A stretch of 64,000 nt of DNA. Source: Armatimonadota bacterium. GTDB lineage: Bacteria > Armatimonadota > Fimbriimonadia > Fimbriimonadales > Fimbriimonadaceae. Under the pieces are notes generated by a model, which did not search any database, was not told where the DNA came from, and worked only from the letters and a program-made list of their open reading frames with translations. Below are positions 23,015 through 30,696 of this stretch, one piece after another (the stretch's first letter is position 1; every line of letters begins with the position of its first letter). Where the stretch lies: contig JAFDWU010000004.1 of assembly GCA_018268315.1 (NCBI GenBank), positions 91,442 through 155,441 of the forward strand. Reading direction: 5' to 3'. Position numbers and translations under genes: made by a program.

Positions 23015-23773
23015 GTGCGAGAATTGTCCGAGGAAGAAAGGAAGCGGGACCGCCGAGCGCGGCTGAAGAAGTTGCGTCGGCGTTTTCTTGGGCCTACCTG
23101 GAGAGAGCTCGATCGCCGAGGGCGAATCCGACTGGTTGCCTACCTGTTTGCCTGCCTGTTTCTGGCAACCATGATCCCCTTTGCACTAATTCCAGCGATA
23201 CCGCAAACAACGGCCTACCTCGATGCGGTACGCGATCGCTCGGATGATCAAGCGAGGAAGAGTGGAGTGAATTTGAAGGAAGAAATCAATTCCGTGTCTG
23301 AGGTTTACGGCCTCTCATACTCTGATCTACCTAAACTCAACCCGGGCCTACTTTCTAACTTGGATGAACTGGAGCGGGGCATGTGCCGTCAATGCGCTCC
23401 GCAATTCCGTAGTGGGTACATATTTCAGCTCGCCACCAGGGGGACCGTACACCCTGTGCAATGGGGTGCTAATGAGGTGGATTACTACAAGAGCCCTGCA
23501 AACAAGCTGCTCTGGATCGGCAAGTACAGCAACGCCGCCGCAATCCGCGAAGTCCTAGAGTTGCCCGACGAAAGCTCTCCTGTTTATCCAAGCCGTAGCT
23601 GGGGCCGGAAAGAATGCTCCTTTCCCTTCGCTAAGCTGGATCCGCAACCCGTTTACGAGCACGATTACTACGAGGATGGCAAGGTCATCTACGTTTACGC
23701 GGAGTTCTCTACAGAAGCAGAACGTGACATAGCCACCATCGCAGACGCAGGGATAAACCCATACGGAAGATAG
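23015..23773 (+). CDS. single-pass membrane protein, unknown function
   Basis: A 252-residue protein with GTG start at 23015 (a GATAAT lies 11 nt before it). Seen: a strongly basic N-terminal 35 residues (KRDRRARLKKLRRRF), one transmembrane segment at about 43-65 and a soluble domain of roughly 185 residues, probably outside the cytoplasmic membrane. The latter has a CRQC motif near residue 123 that could bind metal or form a disulfide, and is rich in Tyr and Trp. No family is recognised. It is followed by two further unknown genes in the same direction. No catalytic signature, so function is open. Confidence 0.7.
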   Translation: MRELSEEERKRDRRARLKKLRRRFLGPTWRELDRRGRIRLVAYLFACLFLATMIPFALIPAIPQTTAYLDAVRDRSDDQARKSGVNLKEEINSVSEVYGLSYSDLPKLNPGLLSNLDELERGMCRQCAPQFRSGYIFQLATRGTVHPVQWGANEVDYYKSPANKLLWIGKYSNAAAIREVLELPDESSPVYPSRSWGRKECSFPFAKLDPQPVYEHDYYEDGKVIYVYAEFSTEAERDIATIADAGINPYGR

Positions 23774-23850
23774 CCCAACTATTGCAATTCTTTTACTACA
23801 CAGCTTAAACTATGGGTACCCACATTACTAAAACGTAAGGTGATAGTCCC

Positions 23851-24192
23851 ATGCTCAAACAGACATCTTGCTTTCGGGTTGCCAGCACAGTCTGCCTAAT
23901 GCTCTTTGTTGCGACACAGCAATCAGAGACCGCAACCTTTCCTCCGTTCATTCCGCGCTCACCCCAAGATACTCCGAGCAGCGGAGGAGGAGGAGGAGAG
24001 GCGCCGGAGACCGTGGACGCTGCAAAAATATGTGAGCTAGAGGTTGCCACGTTACGTCTCCTATGGGACCGCAATCACCGTAAGGATAAGCCCACATTCG
24101 AGAAATTTGTGTGTCCTCGCCCGATGAGCAAGGCTGAACAAGCCATCTATGATCTTAAACTCATTAATGCCGTTCTGGAAGCCCTCAAGTAA
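23851..24192 (+). CDS. small exported protein, unknown function
   Basis: A 113-residue protein with ATG 23851 after a good AAGGTGA ribosome site. Seen: a signal-like hydrophobic N-terminus (STVCLMLFVATQQS), a Pro/Gly-rich spacer with a run of Gly (SSGGGGGE), and a helical C-terminal half with two Cys residues. No lipobox. The next gene begins 2 nt after its stop, so the two are surely cotranscribed. No family is recognised. The presence of a ribosome site and tight spacing supports it as real. Confidence 0.6.
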   Translation: MLKQTSCFRVASTVCLMLFVATQQSETATFPPFIPRSPQDTPSSGGGGGEAPETVDAAKICELEVATLRLLWDRNHRKDKPTFEKFVCPRPMSKAEQAIYDLKLINAVLEALK

Positions 24193-24194
24193 TC

Positions 24195-24605
24195 ATGCCG
24201 TTCGCCCAGATTCCTAAGAACTCCAAGCGAAACTCTTTTCACGATGACCTCGCGAATGTCGACCTCAACGCAATGGTTGCTCACGCTGGCCAGAAGAGCG
24301 CGTTGAAGACGGCACCTACGCTTGACGGTTGGCGCGACGAGTTCATTCATCGCGCCTATGAGAGTCAGCTCTCGGCAACAAACGACATTTTCTGGGTCGT
24401 CATTGTCGCTTTGGTAATTGGCTTTGGCTCAGGAATCTGGCAACTTTTCGCTGGAGTGAAGGTGAAGGGAGATGAGACAGAAATTGAGGTTGCCATGCAA
24501 AGCCTGAAACTGAAGACAAAATCGCTCGGTGTGGTGATTATGTTCGCATCAATCGCGATGTTCTTCATGTACCTCAAGATTGTCTATCCCATCAATGACC
24601 ACTAG
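24195..24605 (+). CDS. two-helix membrane protein, unknown function
   Basis: A 136-residue protein starting 2 nt after the stop of the preceding small exported gene. Seen: a polar N-terminal 65 residues, TM1 (FWVVIVALVIGFGSGIWQLF), a loop of about 30 charged residues (VKVKGDETEIEVAMQSLKLK) and TM2 (VVIMFASIAMFFMYLKIVY). The loop between helices looks like a small beta/helix element. No enzyme motif. It ends 12 nt before the stop of the convergent pilT gene. The family is not recognised; partnership with the exported protein before it is inferred from spacing alone. Confidence 0.65.
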   Translation: MPFAQIPKNSKRNSFHDDLANVDLNAMVAHAGQKSALKTAPTLDGWRDEFIHRAYESQLSATNDIFWVVIVALVIGFGSGIWQLFAGVKVKGDETEIEVAMQSLKLKTKSLGVVIMFASIAMFFMYLKIVYPINDH

Positions 24606-24617
24606 CCGAATCGGCCC

Positions 24618-25787
24618 CTACTTGGTGCCAGGGCGGAAGAGCTTCTGCATGCTGGAAGGCTGCTGAGTGCCGGGCGGATGATGCTTATTCTGATCGTGAA
24701 TCTGCTCCGCCGTTAGGCCCGTGTTCGGATTCAGCAGGCGATCAAACTCGTAGTGATCCTTCGCCTTGTAACGCGCTTCTTCCTTCGTAATAATTCCACG
24801 CTGGACCATGCTCACGAGATAAGAGTCGAGCGTATGCATCTTGGCGCGCGCGCCGGTCTGGATAAGCGAACCAATTTGGTAAGTCTTGTTCTCGCGAATC
24901 ATGTTACGAACGGCGGAAGTTGCCACCATAACCTCAAAAGCCGCTGCGCGGCCCTTGCCGTCCGCCCGCTTAATAAGCGTCTGCGAGACAACGCCAATAA
25001 CGTTTACCGCAAGCTGCATGCGGATCTGCTGCTGCTGGTGGGTTGGGAACACGTCCACAATGCGGTCGATGGTCTGCACGGCATCCACCGTATGCAGCGT
25101 GCCAAACACAAGGTGTCCGGTCTCGGCGGCGGTTATCGCAAGGTGGATGGTTTCCAGGTCGCGCATTTCGCCAACGAGGATTACATCGGGGTCCTGCCGC
25201 AACACATGCTTCAGAGCGGCGGCAAACGAGAGAGTGTCTTGCTCAAGCTCGCGCTGATTAACCAAGGCTTCCTTGTCTTCGTGGACAAATTCGACAGGGT
25301 CTTCAACCGTCACAATGTGCACGGGCTGGGTGCGGTTAATCTTATCGATCATCGCCGCCAACGTTGTCGATTTGCCCGAGCCTGCCGGCCCGGTTACCAA
25401 CACTAGACCGCGCGGTCGCTCAACAAAATCGTAGGTTGCTTCCGGCAGCCCAAGATTCTCCATCGTTTGAATCTTGTAAGGGATGGCGCGGAAAGCCGCC
25501 TGCATCACGCCGCGCTGGCGGTAAAGGTTGCCGCGGAAGCGGGAGAACCCGGGGATTTCATGGGCGAAGTCAAGCTCCCAATCGCGCTCAAAATGCTCAA
25601 TTTGGTGTGGCTTCAGAAGGGCATAGATTTCCTTTCGGAACTCGTCTTCGGTGAAGACCGGCCACCCTTCCACATCTTGGAGGTCTCCATTGACACGAAT
25701 ATAGCTCTTGCCGGTATCGACCTTGAAGTGAAGGTCCGAGCCCCCAAGGTTTACGCAGTATTCAAGCAGCTTGTTAATGCGCTCCAT
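24618..25787 (-). CDS. pilT: type IV pilus retraction ATPase PilT
   Basis: A 389-residue hexameric AAA-type motor that disassembles pili and drives twitching motility from the cytoplasmic face. Seen: Walker A GPAGSGKST, Asp-box region VTVEDPVEFVHEDK, Walker B VILVGEMRDLET, His-box HLVFGTLHT, and the C-terminal AVRNMIRENK that corresponds to the AIRNLIRE element needed for retraction in PilT. A Pro/Gln-rich C-terminal tail follows. The gene overlaps the upstream PilT-like gene by 14 bp and is last in a row of three. No other pilus gene is in the window. Of the three this one and the next look most like PilT. Assignment to the retraction-ATPase family is certain; which paralogue is the main motor is not. 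Confidence 0.93.
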   Translation of the reverse strand: MERINKLLEYCVNLGGSDLHFKVDTGKSYIRVNGDLQDVEGWPVFTEDEFRKEIYALLKPHQIEHFERDWELDFAHEIPGFSRFRGNLYRQRGVMQAAFRAIPYKIQTMENLGLPEATYDFVERPRGLVLVTGPAGSGKSTTLAAMIDKINRTQPVHIVTVEDPVEFVHEDKEALVNQRELEQDTLSFAAALKHVLRQDPDVILVGEMRDLETIHLAITAAETGHLVFGTLHTVDAVQTIDRIVDVFPTHQQQQIRMQLAVNVIGVVSQTLIKRADGKGRAAAFEVMVATSAVRNMIRENKTYQIGSLIQTGARAKMHTLDSYLVSMVQRGIITKEEARYKAKDHYEFDRLLNPNTGLTAEQIHDQNKHHPPGTQQPSSMQKLFRPGTK

Positions 25788-26868
25788 AATCCGCCGCCGT
25801 AGCTATTCCTTGATTCAATGCTCGCCGCTGAAACTCAGTCGCATTCGAGCTCTTCGCCAGTGCATGCTCAAAGTCGATAACGCCTGCCTTGCAAAGTGTC
25901 AGCAAAGAATTGTCCAACGTGACCATTCCCATCTCATGGCCAGTCTGGATATCAAGATAAATCTGGTGAGTCTTCCCTTCTCTGATGAGAGTCCGGATTG
26001 CCGGAGTTGCCAACATCACTTCAAACGCGGCAACGCGACCGTGGCCCTCTTTCAACGGCAGCAGAGTCTGACTGACAACGGCTTGGAGCGTCACCGCAAG
26101 CTGAGTTCTGATTTGCGCCTGCTGCTCGGGGGAGAAAACGTCGATGATACGGTCGATGGTCTGAGGAGCGTCCACGGTATGCAGCGTGGACATCACAAGG
26201 TGCCCGGTTTCGGCAGCGGTGATTGCCAGCTGAATTGTCTCGAGGTCTCGCATCTCGCCCACAAGAATCGTATCCGGGTTCTGGCGCAGCACGTGCTTCA
26301 AGGCGTCAGCGAAGGAGTGGGTGTCTTCAGAAAGCTCGCGCTGGTTGATGATGCTGACCTTATCGGGATGCACGTACTCGATCGGGTCCTCGATGGTCAT
26401 GATGTGCTGCCGCCGGTTCTCGTTGATATGGTTAATCATCGCGGCGAGAGTGGTCGACTTGCCCGAGCCCGTAGGGCCGGTAACCAGAATCAGACCGCGC
26501 GGCAACAGGCAGACCTGTTTGCAAACCTGCGGAACTCCGAGCTCATCGATGGTCTTGATCTTGAACGGGATTACGCGGAAGACTGCGCCGATTTTCCCGC
26601 GCTGCCAATACATGTTTACGCGAAAACGCGCAAGTCCCTTCACTAGATAGCTGAGATCGAGCTCAAGGGTTTCTTCAAGCCGCTTTTGTTGAACCGGAGT
26701 AAGGATCCCCCACAGGATGTCGTGAAGGTGCTGTTCCGAGATCGGCTCGCCGGTTCGGATGAGATCGCCATGCACGCGCATGACTGCCCGAGCCCCTGCT
26801 TTAAGGTGCAGATCACTGCTATTTCTCCCCACCATTTCACTGAGGAGCTCATTAAGTACGGCGCTCAT
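25774..26868 (-). CDS. PilT-family retraction ATPase (second paralogue)
   Basis: A 364-residue PilT-like ATPase, ATG 26868. Seen: N-terminal domain with SSDLHLKAGARAVMRVHGDL, Walker A GPTGSGKST, MTIEDPIEYVHPDKVS, Walker B TILVGEMRDLET, His-box HLVMSTLHT and AIRTLIREGK near the C-terminus, so all catalytic and coupling elements are intact. It starts 9 nt after the stop of the third paralogue's gene and overlaps pilT by 14 bp, which argues for coupled translation of all three. Compared with the 24618 protein it lacks the Pro-rich tail. It may form separate or mixed hexamers; this is inference. Confidence 0.92.
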   Translation of the reverse strand: MSAVLNELLSEMVGRNSSDLHLKAGARAVMRVHGDLIRTGEPISEQHLHDILWGILTPVQQKRLEETLELDLSYLVKGLARFRVNMYWQRGKIGAVFRVIPFKIKTIDELGVPQVCKQVCLLPRGLILVTGPTGSGKSTTLAAMINHINENRRQHIMTIEDPIEYVHPDKVSIINQRELSEDTHSFADALKHVLRQNPDTILVGEMRDLETIQLAITAAETGHLVMSTLHTVDAPQTIDRIIDVFSPEQQAQIRTQLAVTLQAVVSQTLLPLKEGHGRVAAFEVMLATPAIRTLIREGKTHQIYLDIQTGHEMGMVTLDNSLLTLCKAGVIDFEHALAKSSNATEFQRRALNQGIATAADYGAH

Positions 26869-26877
26869 CTAACGGCC

Positions 26878-27993
26878 TTATCGGCGCATCATCTGTTTCA
26901 ATTCTGAAGAGACGCCTGCGTATAGCAATGCCATTTCTTCTGAGACGATGCCTGCTTTATAGTATCTTAGCAGGCTTTGGTTCATTGTCTGCATGCCCCA
27001 GAATTCGCCTTCGTTCATGGCGTGATAAAGATCGCTGAAGTGTGAGTCCTCAATGAGTTTGCAAACCGTCGGCGTGCAGATCAAGATTTCGTTAGCGGCA
27101 ACACGTCCCGGCTTGTCGCATCGAGGCACCAGCTTCTGCGCGATGATCGCCTTCAACGAGTTCGCCATTCGCTGGCTGATGTGGTGCTTCTCGTGGGGCG
27201 GGAACATATTGACGATACGGTCCATCGTCTCATAAGCGGAGGCGGTGTGAACGGTTGAGAAGACGAGGTGGCCGGTTTCACCGGCTTGGAGCGCGATGCC
27301 CATCGTCTCCGAGTCGCGCATTTCGCCGATGAGGATGACGTCCGGCGCCTGCCGCAACATCGCGCGAAGCGCGTGCTGGAAGTGCTTGGTGTCGATACCA
27401 AGTTCGCGCTGGCTTACATAGCAGTTCTTATCGGGATGGACGAACTCCAGCGGGTCCTCAACGGTTACGATGTGACCCTTTCGCGTGCGGTTGATGATAT
27501 CAAGAAGAGCGGCAAGAGTCGTGGTCTTTCCGCATCCCGTAGGACCAGTGACTAGGACTAAGCCCTGTTTGTACTTCGTGACTTCTTCAAGCACTGGGGG
27601 CAGGCCCAGTCCCTCGAGCGAAGGGATTTCCAAAGGAACGATTCGTGAGACGAGCGCATAGTGACCGCGCTCAAAGTAGATGTTTGTTCGAACGCGGCAG
27701 CGGCCATCAACCATGAGGCCAAGGTCAAACTCGTAATACTGCTCAAACTCCGCCTTCATGCGTTCGTCCATGAGGCCGCTGATCAGCTTCCCTGCAACTT
27801 CGTCTGACAGCACGGGAAACTCTGGGCTCACGGGCTTGATTTCGCTGAATTGCTTCATCATTGGAACTTGGCCGCCCTTAAGGAAGAGGTCTGAACCCTT
27901 CTGCTCAAGAACGCTAAGAACCAATTCATTGAAGGTCACAGTCTTAGGGTCTTTCACGGCAACACTGCTCGGCATCGACACGGTTTGTTCCAT
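26878..27993 (-). CDS. PilT/PilU-family ATPase (third paralogue)
   Basis: A 371-residue ATPase, ATG 27993. Seen: Walker A GPTGCGKTT (Cys instead of Ser), VTVEDPLEFVHPDK, Walker B VILIGEMRDSET, HLVFSTVHT, and a C-terminal region with FWGMQTMNQSLLRYYKAGIVSEEMAL, the MQTFDQxL block shared with PilU and late-branching PilT proteins. The AIRNLIRE element is replaced by TVCKLIEDSH, so it is the most divergent of the three and is best compared with PilU, which assists PilT in forceful retraction. It follows a gene for a secreted, membrane-anchored protein by 24 nt and precedes the second paralogue by 9 nt. Confidence 0.9.
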   Translation of the reverse strand: MEQTVSMPSSVAVKDPKTVTFNELVLSVLEQKGSDLFLKGGQVPMMKQFSEIKPVSPEFPVLSDEVAGKLISGLMDERMKAEFEQYYEFDLGLMVDGRCRVRTNIYFERGHYALVSRIVPLEIPSLEGLGLPPVLEEVTKYKQGLVLVTGPTGCGKTTTLAALLDIINRTRKGHIVTVEDPLEFVHPDKNCYVSQRELGIDTKHFQHALRAMLRQAPDVILIGEMRDSETMGIALQAGETGHLVFSTVHTASAYETMDRIVNMFPPHEKHHISQRMANSLKAIIAQKLVPRCDKPGRVAANEILICTPTVCKLIEDSHFSDLYHAMNEGEFWGMQTMNQSLLRYYKAGIVSEEMALLYAGVSSELKQMMRR

Positions 27994-28017
27994 ATTCTTT
28001 CAGCAATCCAATAGCAC

Positions 28018-28728
28018 TTAAGTCTTACGAGACGATCTTCGACTAAGCAACGAGTATACCAACAGCCCTAAGGCTGCGGCGAACCCAAAAATGCCCGCCC
28101 AGAGCCCGATTTTCGGCCCCTCCGATGGGTGCGCGTTTGCCTCCATCACAGGTTTTTCCGGCCCCTTTTCTATTTCGGCATTTTCGGGGATTTTGATCAT
28201 GTCTACGTCCTTTGTGAGCAAAAGAATTCGATATTCAAGCTCAGGGATATCTAGGACGGTTGTTGCCGTGGCAGTTACTCGCACCGCATCCGATTTAAAG
28301 GACTTAATAGTCTTTGAAGACGGCTTGATTCCCTTGAACTCCACCGCGATCTCTTTGATTGGGCTGTTCGGGCCGCCGAGGGCCTTAGCAATCGCCTCCA
28401 AGCGTAAGCCATTTTCGCTAATGATAGAGTTCAGGCCAAAACGCGCCCTTAGGAAGCGGAGCTTCGGGGTGATGTCCACCGGCGCGACTTGCAACCCGCG
28501 AGGGCCGTCGCCCACAAGTTGACCCATCGTTTGACATTGCTGCGTCAGGAGTTCGGCGGAATACTGGGGGTCGACGACGGTTACTTCAACCACATCGCTG
28601 CCTATAGGAAATTTCTCTACCGTCACGGTCACGTCTGGGTGGCTGTCGGGCACGGCCTCTTTTGAGTCCGTCTGAGCAACAAGGCCGCTTGCAACCAAGA
28701 AAACAGCAATTACAGGCAGTGCCCTCAT
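28018..28728 (-). CDS. exported C-terminally anchored protein, first gene of the PilT operon
   Basis: A 236-residue protein, ATG 28728. Seen: signal peptide (ALPVIAVFLVASGLVAQ), an extracytoplasmic region of about 170 residues with many Val/Thr strands, and a C-terminal transmembrane segment (IGLWAGIFGFAAALGLLVYSLL) followed by RRSSRKT, a stop-transfer that fixes the domain outside the membrane. No family is recognised. It has a TACATT 7 nt before its ATG and is followed after 24 nt by three PilT-like ATPases, so it may belong functionally with pilus retraction or surface sensing. That link rests only on operon position. Confidence 0.75.
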   Translation of the reverse strand: MRALPVIAVFLVASGLVAQTDSKEAVPDSHPDVTVTVEKFPIGSDVVEVTVVDPQYSAELLTQQCQTMGQLVGDGPRGLQVAPVDITPKLRFLRARFGLNSIISENGLRLEAIAKALGGPNSPIKEIAVEFKGIKPSSKTIKSFKSDAVRVTATATTVLDIPELEYRILLLTKDVDMIKIPENAEIEKGPEKPVMEANAHPSEGPKIGLWAGIFGFAAALGLLVYSLLSRRSSRKT

Positions 28729-28735
28729 TCAGCCC

Positions 28736-28741
28736 AATGTA
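28736..28741 (-). promoter_or_regulatory. -10-like TACATT, 7 nt before the PilT operon
   Basis: Minus-strand TACATT, 7 nt, then ATG 28728. The identical hexamer sits 6 nt before the lipoprotein gene at 46266. Inferred leaderless promoter of the four-gene operon. Confidence 0.5.
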
Positions 28742-28897
28742 CCCGTTGGATTTCTTGTGAGGATTTTGTGCAACTGTGCAACGACGGCTCAAATTCGAGC
28801 GTCTACCAAGGAATTGAGGGGAACTTGCACACAGCGAACCGATGCAACTTTCCAACTATTTTTGCCAATGACTAACAAAACGGGCAGGGAAACCGGT

Positions 28898-28903
28898 TAT
28901 AAT
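28898..28903 (+). promoter_or_regulatory. -10 element TATAAT of greA
   Basis: A perfect TATAAT lies 29 nt before the greA ATG, giving a normal leader with a GGGA-type ribosome site. No good -35 at 17 nt. This is a contrast to the leaderless arrangement elsewhere in the window. Confidence 0.5.
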
Positions 28904-28932
28904 GCCGCCTGCTTTCGAAAGGGACGCACGGA

Positions 28933-29439
28933 ATGAATGAACCTGGAATGATGAATGAGGTACGGGGAGAGGTCTTTGCCTTGACCCCGCGAGGATACAA
29001 GGCTTTGCAGGCCGAACTTGAGAACTTGACCACCGTCAAGCGCCCCGAAATTGCTGAGCGCATTCGCGAAAGCCAGCAGCACGGGGAGTTCAGTGAGGAT
29101 AACAGCGAGCTAGACGAAGTCAAGTTTGAGCAGGCTATCGTCGAGGGCCGCATTTCCGAACTGAAGACCATCTTCAGCAGCGCTCGCGTGATTGAGCAGG
29201 ACGAGATTTCGACCGAGTTCGTAACGCTTGGCGGAAAGATTGAAGTTGTAGACCTTGAGCACGGCGATCAATTCTCTGTTCGCCTGGTTTCCAGCGTTGA
29301 AGCCGACCCCAATGAGGACCTCATCAGCAACGAATCGCCGATGGGCCAAGCGCTGATGGGCAAGAAGGAAGGCGAAGAGTTTAAGTTCGATTCGCCGGAC
29401 GGAAAGAAGCGCTACCGCGTCGTCAGCATCAGCCGATAA
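28933..29439 (+). CDS. greA: transcription elongation factor GreA
   Basis: A 168-residue factor that enters the RNA polymerase secondary channel and stimulates cleavage of backtracked RNA. Seen: LTPRGYKALQAELENL at the start of the N-terminal coiled coil, the acidic hairpin tip HGEFSEDNSELDEVKFEQ (Glu/Asp residues that hold Mg2+), EGRISELKTIFSSARVI, and the C-terminal FKBP-like domain with VSSVEADPNEDLISNESPMGQALMGKKEGEEF. The tip differs slightly from the usual GDLSENAEY but keeps two acidic residues. Several nearby Met codons make the exact start uncertain by a few residues. The 3' end overlaps the convergent PadR gene by 11 bp. Confidence 0.95.
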   Translation: MNEPGMMNEVRGEVFALTPRGYKALQAELENLTTVKRPEIAERIRESQQHGEFSEDNSELDEVKFEQAIVEGRISELKTIFSSARVIEQDEISTEFVTLGGKIEVVDLEHGDQFSVRLVSSVEADPNEDLISNESPMGQALMGKKEGEEFKFDSPDGKKRYRVVSISR

Positions 29440-30010
29440 CTTCGGTTGGCCGCTCTGCTTCTCCAATGAGGGCGAAGCCAGAGGTTGTTGCCTGGATATC
29501 GTCCAACAGCATCTGAAGCCACTTCCCTCGCGCCTCTGCAAGCAGATAGAGGTTCATCAAGGACATCCGATCAGCGGGATTCTTAATCATCGACTTGTCT
29601 AGCCGGATCAGCAGAACCTCGTTCTCTTCTTGCCACATCTTGAGGATGCGGCGGTGATGCTCTTTCGGCACTGCCCTCAGATAGCGATAGCGTGTGCGGA
29701 GAGGATCATTGATCACTTCCACCTCTGACATTGGAGGAGACGAGGCAAGCCAGTCCTGAACGACCTCGAGGCCCGCTGTAGTTGCCTTGTACTCAGTGCG
29801 TTCGCGGCGCGGCGCTCCAGATTTGCCGATTTCCTCAACCAAGCCGCGCTCAGAAAGCCTGCGAAGCACACGATAAACCGAACCGCTTACCGGGCTAAAG
29901 CGGCCCCGCATCGAGTCCAGTTCTTTGCGCATGGCATAACCGGACTTGATGCCATTTGCCGCCATCGCCAAGATGACGAACTCCAATTCCGTTAGTTTTC
30001 CTGTGCCCAT
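29429..30010 (-). CDS. PadR family transcriptional regulator
   Basis: A 193-residue regulator, ATG 30010 with GGGGAAGAG as ribosome site. Seen: winged helix at about 5-85 (LTELEFVILAMAANGIKSGYAMRKEL, then SGSVYRVLRRLSERGLVEE and the wing REYRTEYKAT-like segment), followed by a C-terminal helical dimerisation region typical of the long (Vir-type) PadR group. PadR proteins repress genes for detoxification or transport and often their own gene. A perfect palindrome, ATCCTA-GCA-TAGGAT, lies 24 nt upstream of the start at 30035-30049 and is a likely own operator. No transporter is immediately adjacent. The 3' end overlaps greA. Confidence 0.9.
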   Translation of the reverse strand: MGTGKLTELEFVILAMAANGIKSGYAMRKELDSMRGRFSPVSGSVYRVLRRLSERGLVEEIGKSGAPRRERTEYKATTAGLEVVQDWLASSPPMSEVEVINDPLRTRYRYLRAVPKEHHRRILKMWQEENEVLLIRLDKSMIKNPADRMSLMNLYLLAEARGKWLQMLLDDIQATTSGFALIGEAERPTEVIG

Positions 30011-30034
30011 CTCTCTTCCCCAAACCAGGTAAAA

Positions 30035-30049
30035 ATCCTAGCATAGGAT
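30035..30049 (-). promoter_or_regulatory. palindrome ATCCTAGCATAGGAT, probable PadR operator
   Basis: Perfect 6-bp arms with a 3-bp centre, placed over the likely promoter region of the padR-type gene. Autoregulation at such sites is common in the family; the assignment here is inference. Confidence 0.45.
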
Positions 30050-30101
30050 AGCAGGAATTTGGGCGTCAATGATAGACCGTTGCGTTGACGCGAATGCGGA
30101 A

Positions 30102-30124
30102 ACGCCTGTTCTGAGAACAGGCGT
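30102..30124. repeat. perfect 10-bp hairpin with 3-nt loop
   Basis: ACGCCTGTTC-TGA-GAACAGGCGT. It lies between divergent genes and lacks a T-run on either side, so it is not an ordinary intrinsic terminator. It could be an operator for a dimeric regulator or an RNA element. The rest of 30011-30250 holds no gene. Confidence 0.5.
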
Positions 30125-30250
30125 GGGGGCCCGACTTCATCCCTCAGACAAACAGTGAAAGCGGACTAATTTGCCGTTTTGTCCAGCATCCCCGGTTGTG
30201 CCCCGCGATTGGACCCGGTGCACCCTCTAGCTTAGGAAAGAATAGAAGGG

Positions 30251-30448
30251 ATGGATGAAGCCGCTTCCAACACCCCTTCCAAACTGCTGATCAACTTGAT
30301 CACAATCGTTGGCGTCTTCATGATCATGATCGGGGCAATGTATGCCTCGGGAATGCTCAAGGTGAAGGTGGAACGGACCAAGGACCCGCAGCACGGCATT
30401 CTTCCAACCTTTAGGGTCGAAGGAGGACATTCAGGGCAGAAGCCTTAA
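30251..30448 (+). CDS. small single-pass membrane protein, unknown function
   Basis: A 65-residue protein, ATG 30251, with AGGAAAG about 10 nt upstream as ribosome site. Seen: a short polar N-terminus, one transmembrane helix (LLINLITIVGVFMIMIGAMYASGM) and a basic tail of about 28 residues. No family is recognised. Its stop overlaps the stop of the convergent gene at 30445 by 4 bp (TTAA). Codon composition and the hydrophobic helix support it being real, but such small proteins are hard to verify. Confidence 0.55.
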   Translation: MDEAASNTPSKLLINLITIVGVFMIMIGAMYASGMLKVKVERTKDPQHGILPTFRVEGGHSGQKP

Positions 30449-30693
30449 GTTTCGAGGTTGTACTCTTGCGCTTCGCTGGAAGCGAGATACTCTTCAGCCT
30501 GCTTCAACGTATCCGCCGGTTCCCAAAGAAAGCCCTTCTCGTTCACGACCCAGAACTCGTAGCCCTGCCAGTAGGGCGCCTCTAACTTCACTACGCGAAA
30601 CTTGCCATCTTCCAGCACCTGCTCATAAGGCACACTCACTTGCGCCAAATTGCGCGCGATCTGGCTGGAACTCGGGTAGTTGTCGTTACGCAC
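30445..30693 (-). CDS. small cytoplasmic protein, unknown function
   Basis: An 82-residue protein starting with GTG at 30693, three nt after the TAA of the upstream lipoprotein gene, so it is likely translated from the same message. Seen: a compact alpha/beta sequence with aromatic residues (APYWQGYEFWVVNEKGFLWEP) and an acidic helix at the end (KQAEEYLASSEAQEY). No signal, membrane segment or metal motif. No family is recognised. Confidence 0.6.
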   Translation of the reverse strand: MRNDNYPSSSQIARNLAQVSVPYEQVLEDGKFRVVKLEAPYWQGYEFWVVNEKGFLWEPADTLKQAEEYLASSEAQEYNLET

Positions 30694-30696
30694 TAC

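Noticed and set aside
24753-26646. Two long plus-strand frames (217 and 291 codons) opposite the pilT genes
   Set aside because: Antisense shadows of highly conserved ATPase genes with intact Walker motifs.
30102-30124. LexA (SOS) box reading of the palindrome
   Set aside because: CTGT-N7-ACAG does not match the N8 spacing of the E. coli box nor the GAAC-N4-GTTC Bacillus type.
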